From RGIG8748 sp045576175 (lineage in GTDB: Bacteria > Bacillota > Clostridia > UMGS1810), in the NCBI GenBank assembly GCA_045576175.1, contig JAZNFW010000001.1, positions 1 to 13,461 of the forward strand: a stretch of 13,461 nucleotides of DNA, in the 5' to 3' direction. Below are positions 1 through 5,438 of this stretch, in pieces. How positions within the stretch are numbered: the first letter of the stretch is position 1; each line of letters begins with the position of its first letter. The position numbers were made by a program, and so were the translations under genes. The notes beneath the pieces are model-generated. The model was not told where the DNA came from and did no database searches. It was given only the letters and a program-made list of their open reading frames with translations.

Positions 1-240
1 AAAATTCCGCCTAGGGCTTTTGGCGTAAAGAAAACCTCTCTTAAAAACGCAGATACACCGCAAACGGCACTTGAGAAAATTAAGTTCCATTATTCAAGTG
101 CCGTTTAGCGAGGACTTGCAGAAAATATTTCTGCTTCCGCAACGGCGGTAGGATATGCGTTTTTAAGAGAGGTTTTTAGCCGTAAAAGACCTAGCGGACG
201 GCTGGGGATGCAAGGGGAGCAGCTGTTGGCTCCCCTTGCG
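1..240 (+). ncRNA. Large structured RNA candidate, possibly raiA-class
   Basis: This gene-free stretch contains nested base pairing that is very unlikely by chance. A perfect 21-bp stem (31-51 with 156-176) encloses a 13-bp stem (62-74 with 94-106, 19-nt loop), a 7-bp hairpin (118-124 with 128-134) and a 4-bp hairpin (137-148). Outside it, 6-21 pairs imperfectly with 184-198. That partner lies in the loop of another possible hairpin (178-183 with 198-203), so a pseudoknot is possible. An 11-bp GC-rich hairpin closes the 3' end (210-220 with 229-239). Length near 200 nt, several helices plus a pseudoknot, and a clostridial host would fit the raiA RNA class, but I judge that from memory of its general features and no raiA gene is in view. 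No promoter is visible; it would lie before the window. The assignment as a structured RNA is fairly sure, the class is not. Confidence 0.55.
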
Positions 241-248
241 GTTTATTC
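210..248 (+). terminator. Hairpin ending the structured RNA
   Basis: An 11-bp perfect stem (210-220 with 229-239) has an 8-nt loop and is followed by a modest T-rich tail (241-248). It could end the upstream RNA as a weak intrinsic terminator or be the last helix of that RNA. From here to the end of the aldo/keto reductase gene (249-333) the sequence is AT-rich, and I see no convincing terminator for the minus-strand gene. Confidence 0.5.
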
Positions 249-333
249 CACAATAATTAAAAAATAAAAACTTATTAGGTGTTAAGGCACTCATTAAAAG
301 ATAAGACAAATCTCATATAAGTCCAGCACCCTT

Positions 334-1209
334 TCACCTCACATTAAGTACATCCTTAAGCTGTTTTATAGACGACACACCCACAATGGGGAACACATCC
401 GTAGAGCACGAATTTATGAGCATTTTAAGGTTGGTGTAGGAGAGAGTATCTCCTGTTCTGTCCGCCTCTGCTTTAATTAATGTATACGCCTTTATACTTT
501 CCTCGCAAAGATATCTTTCTTTTGCTTTCGGAGATAAAATGCCTGTGGCATACTTCTGGAAAAAGCCCTTTGCCTGCGGAGAATATGCAAAAATGGGTAT
601 GCCTGCGTCCTCGTAATTTTTCTTTTCCTCTTTGCCAAGGACCAAAAGAGAGCTATCGGGCAGAGACACACATTTTGCAAGGTTATAGTGAACCTGACTT
701 GCACAAAAGCCGTCTTGTCCGCTCTCGTAGGCATATCTGTTGGCATCGTCTATTCTCTCATATGTCCAGTTGGATGCACCGAAAAAGCGAATCTTTCCTT
801 TTTTAACCATATCATTTAAGGCATCTATTATGTGGCGTACACCTTTTTTCTCGTCATCTCTGTGGAGCCACAGCATATCTATAGTGTCCACACCCAGTGC
901 CATAAGGCTACTGTCTATGTCCTCTTCTATTTCGGCAGGCGAAAGTCTTGAAGTGCCGTCGGATTTTGGAAATGCACACTTTGTAGATATAAAAATATTC
1001 CTTTTCTTTTCCTTAAGATACCTGGCTATTAGCTCTTCGCAACTTCCGTTTGCGTAGCTTCTTGCAGTATCTATTGCATTTCCGCCGTTTTCTATATAAA
1101 AATCCATAATGTCAAAGGCAGTATTAGCGTCGGTTTTTTCCATAAAACCGTATGTGCCCAATATAATTTCGGACAAATTTTCGCCTAAGAAGTTTGTGTA
1201 TTCCATCAT
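334..1209 (-). CDS. Aldo/keto reductase
   Basis: This is a 291-residue aldo/keto reductase, a cytosolic NAD(P)H-dependent enzyme family that reduces aldehydes and ketones on a TIM-barrel fold. The catalytic tetrad is readable: D47 in GGNAIDTARSY, Y52 in the same strand-loop, K77 in ISTKC and H116 in MLWLHRDD. The motif RFFGASNW (141-148), the stretch FAYSPQAKG (208-215) and a C-terminal GVSS (277-280) match the cofactor-binding part of the family. The length is slightly short but within range. Two ATG codons stand in tandem at the start; AGGAG lies 5 nt before the first and 8 nt before the second, so either may be used. The gene stands alone and diverges from rpsF, with its own promoter. The substrate cannot be told from sequence. 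Confidence 0.93.
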   Translation of the reverse strand: MMEYTNFLGENLSEIILGTYGFMEKTDANTAFDIMDFYIENGGNAIDTARSYANGSCEELIARYLKEKKRNIFISTKCAFPKSDGTSRLSPAEIEEDIDSSLMALGVDTIDMLWLHRDDEKKGVRHIIDALNDMVKKGKIRFFGASNWTYERIDDANRYAYESGQDGFCASQVHYNLAKCVSLPDSSLLVLGKEEKKNYEDAGIPIFAYSPQAKGFFQKYATGILSPKAKERYLCEESIKAYTLIKAEADRTGDTLSYTNLKMLINSCSTDVFPIVGVSSIKQLKDVLNVR

Positions 1210-1249
1210 AACAACTCCTAAAAATCCTAAAAATTAGCCATCGGCATTG

Positions 1250-1278
1250 AGTATAGCACACGAAAATCCTTTTGTAAA
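1250..1278 (-). promoter_or_regulatory. SigA-type promoter of the aldo/keto reductase
   Basis: On the minus strand there is TTTACA (1273-1278), a 17-nt spacer and TATACT (1250-1255). This sits about 40 bases before the start codon and back-to-back with the rpsF promoter. Five of six bases match the consensus in each hexamer. Confidence 0.7.
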
Positions 1279-1300
1279 GAAAAATTTTTAGTAGAAACAT

Positions 1301-1329
1301 TTGACAAAACCTATTTTATGTTGTATAAT
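1301..1329 (+). promoter_or_regulatory. Consensus SigA promoter of rpsF-ssb-rpsR
   Basis: TTGACA (1301-1306), a 17-nt spacer and TATAAT (1324-1329) form a perfect housekeeping promoter, as expected for a highly expressed ribosomal protein operon. Transcription should start near 1336. Confidence 0.9.
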
Positions 1330-1334
1330 ACTCC

Positions 1335-1352
1335 AGTATGCATATGCATACT
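1335..1352. promoter_or_regulatory. Perfect 18-bp palindrome at the rpsF start site
   Basis: AGTATGCATATGCATACT is a perfect 18-base palindrome that begins 5 bases after the -10 box, so it covers the predicted transcription start. The position suits an operator for a dimeric repressor. It could instead be a weak hairpin at the 5' end of the transcript. No known operator is recognised. Confidence 0.4.
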
Positions 1353-1359
1353 TTCCTTG

Positions 1360-1380
1360 CTTCAGATAAAGTGTCTGAGG
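1360..1380 (+). promoter_or_regulatory. Small leader hairpin before rpsF
   Basis: A 7-bp stem with one G-U pair (1360-1366 with 1374-1380) has a 7-nt loop and lies in the short leader just before the ribosome site. Many bacteria regulate rpsF operons by binding of the S6:S18 complex to a leader structure. I do not see the characteristic CCG element of that motif here, so the regulatory role is only a possibility. Confidence 0.25.
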
Positions 1381-1407
1381 CCAAAGTCCAAAAGGAGGTG
1401 AATTATC

Positions 1408-1698
1408 GTGGAAAATGTTAAGAACAAGTACGAAACCATCTTTGTTATTGACGCGTCTTTAGCAGAAGACCAGATCAATGCTACAACAGAGAAGTTCAAG
1501 GCTCTCATCGAAGCCAACGCTACAGTAGAATCCGTAGATGTTTGGGGCAAGAGAAGACTGGCATATCCTATCGATTACAAAACAGAGGGTTACTATGTTT
1601 TGGTTAATTTTGAAAGCCAGGCTGAATTTATTGCAGAACTTGAAAGAGTTTACAACATCACAGACGGTATCTTAAGAACTATCGTAGTAAGAAAATAG
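1408..1698 (+). CDS. rpsF: 30S ribosomal protein S6
   Basis: This encodes a 96-residue S6 protein of the small ribosomal subunit, where it binds 16S rRNA as a heterodimer with S18. The family signatures are clear: NKYETIFVID at the N-terminus, WGKRRLAYPIDYKTEGYYVL in the middle (45-64) and the closing ITDGILRTIVVRK. The length is typical for Firmicutes. The start is GTG, chosen because a full AGGAGG (1393-1398) lies 9 nt before it and because the protein start then matches the family. It is the first gene of the three-gene operon with ssb and rpsR, the usual order in Firmicutes. Confidence 0.97.
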   Translation: MENVKNKYETIFVIDASLAEDQINATTEKFKALIEANATVESVDVWGKRRLAYPIDYKTEGYYVLVNFESQAEFIAELERVYNITDGILRTIVVRK

Positions 1699-1717
1699 TA
1701 AAGGCCGGTGAAAACTA

Positions 1718-2140
1718 ATGAACAAGGCAATTCTGGTTGGCAGACTCACAAAGGACCCCGAGCTTAAAACCACAGGAAGCGGTGTTTCCGTATGCAGCTT
1801 TACGCTTGCTATAAACCGCCGTTTCAAAAACAGCGAGGGCAACTACGACGCAGACTTTATAAACTGCGTTGCTTGGAGACAGCAGGCGGAATTTATTTCC
1901 AAGTACTTCTCAAAGGGCCGTATGGTAGGCGTTTGCGGTTCCATACAGACCAGAAATTATGAAAGAGAAGACGGTCAGAGAGTTTATATTACCGAGGTTG
2001 TTGCAGAAGAAATCAGCTTTGTGGACAGTAAGTCCCAGGGTGAGAGCACTCCTTCAAACAATATTGGCTCCAACACCAACTCATTTGGTGCAGACGACGG
2101 CTTTGTGCCCGTTCCTGCAGATGATGACCTGCCGTTCTAA
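1718..2140 (+). CDS. ssb: Single-stranded DNA-binding protein
   Basis: This 140-residue SSB coats single-stranded DNA during replication, repair and recombination and acts as a tetramer. An OB-fold domain covers about residues 1-104, starting MNKAILVGRLTKDPEL and including FINCVAWRQQAEF. A low-complexity Ser/Asn/Gly linker follows (about 105-131). It ends with the acidic tip DDDLPF that recruits partner proteins. The gene sits 19 bases after rpsF and 39 before rpsR. Its ribosome site (GGCCGGTG) is weaker than those of its neighbours, so output may be set lower or depend on translation of rpsF. Confidence 0.97.
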   Translation: MNKAILVGRLTKDPELKTTGSGVSVCSFTLAINRRFKNSEGNYDADFINCVAWRQQAEFISKYFSKGRMVGVCGSIQTRNYEREDGQRVYITEVVAEEISFVDSKSQGESTPSNNIGSNTNSFGADDGFVPVPADDDLPF

Positions 2141-2179
2141 GTTCTAAAGACGAACGAATAATAAAAGGAGGTTTACAAA

Positions 2180-2416
2180 ATGGCTGAAGAAAGAGCTTTC
2201 CGCAGAAAGTCCAAAAAGAAAGTTTGTGCTTTTTGTGTAGATAAAGTAGCTGAAATCGATTACAAGGATATAGCTAAATTAAGAAGATATGTTTCTGAAA
2301 GAGCCAAGATTCTTCCCAGAAGAATCAGCGGTAACTGTGCAAAGCACCAGAGACAGCTTACAACTGCTATAAAGAGAGCAAGACACATCGCTCTTCTCCC
2401 TTATTCAGCTGATTGA
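2180..2416 (+). CDS. rpsR: 30S ribosomal protein S18, zinc-ligand type
   Basis: This 78-residue S18 is a small-subunit protein that pairs with S6 on the platform of the 30S subunit. The core DYKDIAKLRRYVSERAKILP and the C-terminal IKRARHIALLPY are diagnostic. C16, C19, C53 and H56 form a CxxC...CxxH set, so this is the zinc-ligand form of S18 rather than the zinc-free form found in many other bacteria. A strong AAGGAGG (2165-2171) lies 8 nt before the ATG. The gene ends the operon and is followed at once by a hairpin terminator. Confidence 0.97.
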   Translation: MAEERAFRRKSKKKVCAFCVDKVAEIDYKDIAKLRRYVSERAKILPRRISGNCAKHQRQLTTAIKRARHIALLPYSAD

Positions 2417-2433
2417 TTTTTCAAATTAAAACA

Positions 2434-2468
2434 AAGCCGAGTGTTTTTTAAACACTCGGTTATTTTTT
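2434..2468. terminator. Bidirectional terminator between rpsR and the Fic gene
   Basis: A 10-bp perfect stem (2437-2446 with 2450-2459) is followed on the plus strand by a run of T (2463-2469). On the minus strand, where the Fic gene ends at 2468, the opposite side is also T-rich. It fits a shared terminator for two converging transcripts. Confidence 0.9.
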
Positions 2469-3577
2469 TAGGCTTTGTCTTGTATTTTCATAATAATTTG
2501 TTTTTCGTTTTTTCTTGCAAAATTGCTTAGTGAATAGGAGCGAATTCTTTCTTTTGCAATATTGGGAACAAGAAAACCGTTCGATGTGAGCTTGGCACAG
2601 CGGTTTATAATGGTTTTGTTGGTCACACCGAGCTTCTTGCTTATCTCTATCGGAGTAAATTCAAATATGCGATTTTTCAGAAGATATAAAAGAAAATCCT
2701 TTTCCTTGGTGTTTAAATAGGACAGGCTGCCATCAAGTTCATCATCTGTGGACGCTTTTGAAACCTCGCAAACCTTACTTGAATATAATTCCATCATACG
2801 AAGGAAATAGTTAATCCAGATTTCAGGATGGGGAGGATTCTCTCTTCCCGAATAATAAAGAGCAGGCAATCCCATCTGAAGAGATGCGTAATATTCGTCG
2901 GGGTCATAGGCAAAATATTCCTCGAGTGAACCAATTCCGTTAAAGCCATAGCCGTGTAAATCCAGTACATATCCTGACATCAACCTTGCGGTACGGCCAT
3001 TTCCGTCCTCAAAGGGATGAATGGTAACCAGTTGATAATGTACAACAGCCGCAATAATAAGAGGGTGATCGTCAGTTGTGTTCACATATTCCACAAGTTC
3101 ATCAATGAGATCAGGAATTTCTGTGTATTCGGGCGGTATATATTCAGCAGCTCCGCTTTGCGAATCGTATACAGCAAATAACATTCCGGCAGGCATTTCT
3201 CCTCTGAATCCAAGTTTCTCTTTGGAAGAGCCCTTTAGAACAGCCCTCTGAACTTCAAGCAAGAGTTCCTTTGTAAAGGGCTTTTTTGTCTTTAATTTTT
3301 CTTCAAGCATATTAAGGGCAAGAAAATAATTTCTCACTTCTTGTTCGGGTTTTAAAAAGTGTTTGTGTTCGTCTCTTTCCGTTGCTTCGTTTGCTTGAGC
3401 TTCGGTTAAAGGATTTCCTTCAATTTTATTTGAAGCATATGAACTTTTCTTTTTGGAGTTTTTTCGAAGTTTGTTTTTAGTTACCTGCGGAAGCTCAATG
3501 GATTTAAGACGGTAGCGGTTTTCATCAATGGCAGACAGCTTTTTTAAAATGTCATTTGTTATTGTAACCTTTATCAT
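2468..3577 (-). CDS. Fic-domain protein with C-terminal winged helix
   Basis: This 369-residue protein of the Fic/DOC superfamily probably transfers AMP, or another nucleotide part, to a hydroxyl of a target protein. The catalytic motif HPFEDGNGR stands at 187-195, with H187 as the expected base. An N-terminal SNKIEG (49-54) matches the inhibitory [S/T]xxxE[G/N] motif, so the enzyme should be self-inhibited (class II, helix before the Fic core). From about 287 to 350 a winged-helix domain (TPIEISKKLGVTNKTIINRCAKL) suggests DNA binding. I chose the internal ATG because AGGGGTGA lies just upstream of it; the longer frame to 3625 runs through the promoter. The gene is a single-gene unit between two conserved operons. 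Known relatives act as self-AMPylating regulators or stress proteins; the target here is unknown. Confidence 0.9.
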   Translation of the reverse strand: MIKVTITNDILKKLSAIDENRYRLKSIELPQVTKNKLRKNSKKKSSYASNKIEGNPLTEAQANEATERDEHKHFLKPEQEVRNYFLALNMLEEKLKTKKPFTKELLLEVQRAVLKGSSKEKLGFRGEMPAGMLFAVYDSQSGAAEYIPPEYTEIPDLIDELVEYVNTTDDHPLIIAAVVHYQLVTIHPFEDGNGRTARLMSGYVLDLHGYGFNGIGSLEEYFAYDPDEYYASLQMGLPALYYSGRENPPHPEIWINYFLRMMELYSSKVCEVSKASTDDELDGSLSYLNTKEKDFLLYLLKNRIFEFTPIEISKKLGVTNKTIINRCAKLTSNGFLVPNIAKERIRSYSLSNFARKNEKQIIMKIQDKA

Positions 3578-3595
3578 AAAATCACCCCTACATAT

Positions 3596-3604
3596 AGTAT
3601 ACCA
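3596..3604 (-). promoter_or_regulatory. Extended -10 promoter of the Fic gene
   Basis: On the minus strand TGG precedes TATACT directly, giving an extended -10 box about 19 nt before the chosen start codon. The hexamer at -35 (TGGAAT) is poor, which fits an extended -10 promoter that may need help from the upstream A/T-rich repeats. Confidence 0.5.
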
Positions 3605-3622
3605 TAACAAAAATAAAAATTC

Positions 3623-3661
3623 CACTATTTTTTCACTATTTTTTCACTATTTTTCACTATT
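3623..3661. repeat. Four phased repeats upstream of the Fic promoter
   Basis: Four copies of CACTATTTTTT lie end to end, the first two 11 bp long, the third 10 bp and the last cut short after 7. T-tracts (3628-3633, 3639-3644, 3650-3654) therefore recur about once per DNA helical turn. They span roughly -34 to -72 of the Fic promoter. They may bend the DNA, act as an UP element, or be binding sites for a regulator. Confidence 0.8.
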
Positions 3662-3724
3662 CTCGTCATATTCAAAAAGATGTTTTGGATAAATGTATTA
3701 AGAATAGCCCCTTATATTACTCCT

Positions 3725-3753
3725 ACATAATTTTTCCTCTTTTGTCATATAAA
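3725..3753 (+). promoter_or_regulatory. Possible SigE promoter of the spoIVF operon
   Basis: ACATAAT (3725-3731), a 14-nt spacer and CATATAAA (3746-3753) resemble the sporulation mother-cell SigE consensus (KMATATT, 14 nt, CATACANT), with one mismatch in the first box and two in the second. The predicted start near 3760 leaves a short leader before the ribosome site. spoIVF is SigE-controlled in Bacillus subtilis, which supports the reading, but AT-rich DNA gives such matches easily. Confidence 0.35.
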
Positions 3754-3782
3754 TAGAAATATGTGCAAAGGAAGTGAATATT

Positions 3783-4571
3783 ATGTCTCCCCGATACAAC
3801 AGGACCAACAAAAGATACAAGGTAAAGATTCCAAAGGAAAAAATGTCTTTTCCAAAAAAAGTTTTCATACAGTCCGTTTTATCATTATCTGTTTTTTGTG
3901 TGCTTTTGATATACTCATTCTTTTCTGCGGGAAAGATGGTCACCTCATATCTTGACACATCATATGGATTAAATGATTGGAAATCCTTTTTTGTGTCGGC
4001 TGGTGAGGGTATAAAAGAAAAAACCTCGCTTGTTGCAGAAACCTACCTGTCTTTTGTGGAAAAGGCAGATAAAAAGGTCGGAATCAAAGAGCCAAAGGGC
4101 GAAACTGCTCTTGCACACAAAGAAGATGAAATCAAACCAGACACCGTCCCCGAGGGTCTTGATGAAGAAGAGCCTCGGAGGTGGTATGCCCCCGTAGAGG
4201 GCAGCATCACCTCGCACTTTGGCGACAGAGAACACCCCGTAAATAGCGAAAGCTCTCTGCACACAGGCATAGATATAGGTGCCGATATGGGCACAACAGT
4301 TGTTGCCGCCGCAAAGGGAGTGGTAAGCAAAGTGGGTCAGGACTCAGCCAACGGAAACTTTGTGTTTGTGGAGCACGCAGGGGGTATAACCACTGCGTAT
4401 GCCCACCTTGAAACAATAGCTGTTACAGAGGGGGAATATGTGTCGGAAATAATAAAGATAGGCACCGTAGGCTCTACGGGCATATCCACAGGTCCGCACC
4501 TGCACTTTGAAATCAAGGTAGACGGAAAAAGTGTAGACCCCGAAAGTTACATTCTTTTTAATGAAGGGTGA
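3783..4571 (+). CDS. spoIVFA: SpoIVFA-like M23/LytM membrane protein
   Basis: This 262-residue protein has a basic N-terminus, one membrane segment (about 27-49), an acidic linker and a C-terminal M23/LytM domain (about 134-262). In Bacillus, SpoIVFA anchors and restrains the intramembrane protease SpoIVFB in the outer forespore membrane until signalling from the forespore. The identity rests on the gene order, since it overlaps the spoIVFB gene by one base, plus the membrane-LytM layout. All usual M23 zinc and catalytic residues seem present: H160 and D164 in HTGID, H208 in YAHLE, and H239/H241 in PHLHFE. It might thus be an active peptidase. A GTG nine bases upstream is in frame, but AAGGAAGTG positions the ATG better. 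SpoIIQ, another sporulation LytM protein, is the main alternative. Confidence 0.75.
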   Translation: MSPRYNRTNKRYKVKIPKEKMSFPKKVFIQSVLSLSVFCVLLIYSFFSAGKMVTSYLDTSYGLNDWKSFFVSAGEGIKEKTSLVAETYLSFVEKADKKVGIKEPKGETALAHKEDEIKPDTVPEGLDEEEPRRWYAPVEGSITSHFGDREHPVNSESSLHTGIDIGADMGTTVVAAAKGVVSKVGQDSANGNFVFVEHAGGITTAYAHLETIAVTEGEYVSEIIKIGTVGSTGISTGPHLHFEIKVDGKSVDPESYILFNEG

Positions 4572-5392
4572 TGCACTTGAAAAGAAAACTCAAAGCTACC
4601 CTTATGCTCACCCTGTGGTGCGTGTTCTTTGAGCCAAAATGGCTTGTGGCAGTATCTTGTGCGGTAATACTTCACGAGTGTGCCCACCTTTTAATGTGCA
4701 CCGCTTTGGGTGTGCGTGTTTCTGCAATAAGGGCACTTCCTTGGGGTCTTACGGCAACTGCCCCTCTTATGCACGAGCCGTTTTGTCAGCTTGCTGTGTC
4801 TATTGCAGGACCTATGTGCAATTTTTTTCTTCTTCTTTTTTGTCCTCTTATAGAAAAACTCATTTCGCCCGAAGCGGCAGATATCTTTGCACTTTCCAAT
4901 CTGGCAGACGGGCTTCTTAATCTTATACCCGCCCTTCCGCTTGATGGCGGAATAATACTAAAGGCCTTTTTGTCGTCATTCTTCGGTCTGGCAAAGGGCT
5001 TTTCTTATATGATAAGAATCACTGCCGTAACAGGTTGTGTGCTAATACTTCTGGGTGTACATATTTTTATATATACAGGCTCAAACGCCTCCTACCTTAT
5101 GGCAGGATTTTTCATTATATATAACTTAAAGCACGAAAAAGAGCTAATAATGTGCATAAGAAAGAGGATTTTAACAGGCGAAATCACATCAAAGCCTCGC
5201 CCTAAAAAGATATATGCCGACCATATGAGTAACGCCATATGCCTTCTGGACCTTGTAAGTCCCGTTTATACCATAAATGTACTTGTTACAAAAAACGGCA
5301 AGGTTGTGGGTAGCGTGTGTCAGAAAGAAATAATAGAAAATGTTCTTAAAAACAGTATGATAACAGTGGGAGAATGTATTGAAAAAAATTAA
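4571..5392 (+). CDS. spoIVFB: SpoIVFB-like M50 intramembrane metalloprotease
   Basis: This 273-residue, multi-pass membrane protein belongs to the site-2 protease family (M50). HECAH (35-39) in a hydrophobic segment and NLIPALPLDGG (117-127), which holds the third zinc ligand, are the two family signatures. About five or six hydrophobic segments cover residues 10-185. A soluble tail (about 205-273) ends with a CBS-like half, LVTKNGKVVGSV, as in SpoIVFB. In known spore formers the enzyme cuts pro-SigK in the mother cell. The stop codon of the upstream gene shares one base with this ATG. A GTG one codon earlier and a TTG at 4577, better spaced from GAAGGG, are other possible starts. Confidence 0.85.
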   Translation: MHLKRKLKATLMLTLWCVFFEPKWLVAVSCAVILHECAHLLMCTALGVRVSAIRALPWGLTATAPLMHEPFCQLAVSIAGPMCNFFLLLFCPLIEKLISPEAADIFALSNLADGLLNLIPALPLDGGIILKAFLSSFFGLAKGFSYMIRITAVTGCVLILLGVHIFIYTGSNASYLMAGFFIIYNLKHEKELIMCIRKRILTGEITSKPRPKKIYADHMSNAICLLDLVSPVYTINVLVTKNGKVVGSVCQKEIIENVLKNSMITVGECIEKN

Positions 5393-5406
5393 TTTTTATG
5401 ATAAAG

Positions 5407-5412
5407 TATAAT
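5407..5412 (+). promoter_or_regulatory. Possible -10 box before the radical SAM gene
   Basis: A perfect TATAAT stands 26 bases before the start codon, in the 46-base gap after spoIVFB. No good -35 hexamer is found at 16-18 nt, so this is weak evidence for a separate promoter of the radical SAM-DUF2344-ligA run. Confidence 0.25.
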
Positions 5413-5438
5413 ACATAAGATAACAAAGGATTGATAAA

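Noticed and set aside
1..240. 6S RNA reading of the structured region
   Set aside because: 6S RNA is one long rod with a central bubble; here the main stem encloses several separate hairpins, which does not fit.
1353..1407. S6:S18-binding leader motif before rpsF
   Set aside because: There is a short hairpin, but the expected CCG element is not seen, so it was kept only as an unassigned hairpin.
3578..3625. Longer N-terminus of the Fic protein (16 more residues)
   Set aside because: The extension runs over the likely -10 promoter and lacks a ribosome site, while the internal ATG has one at good spacing.
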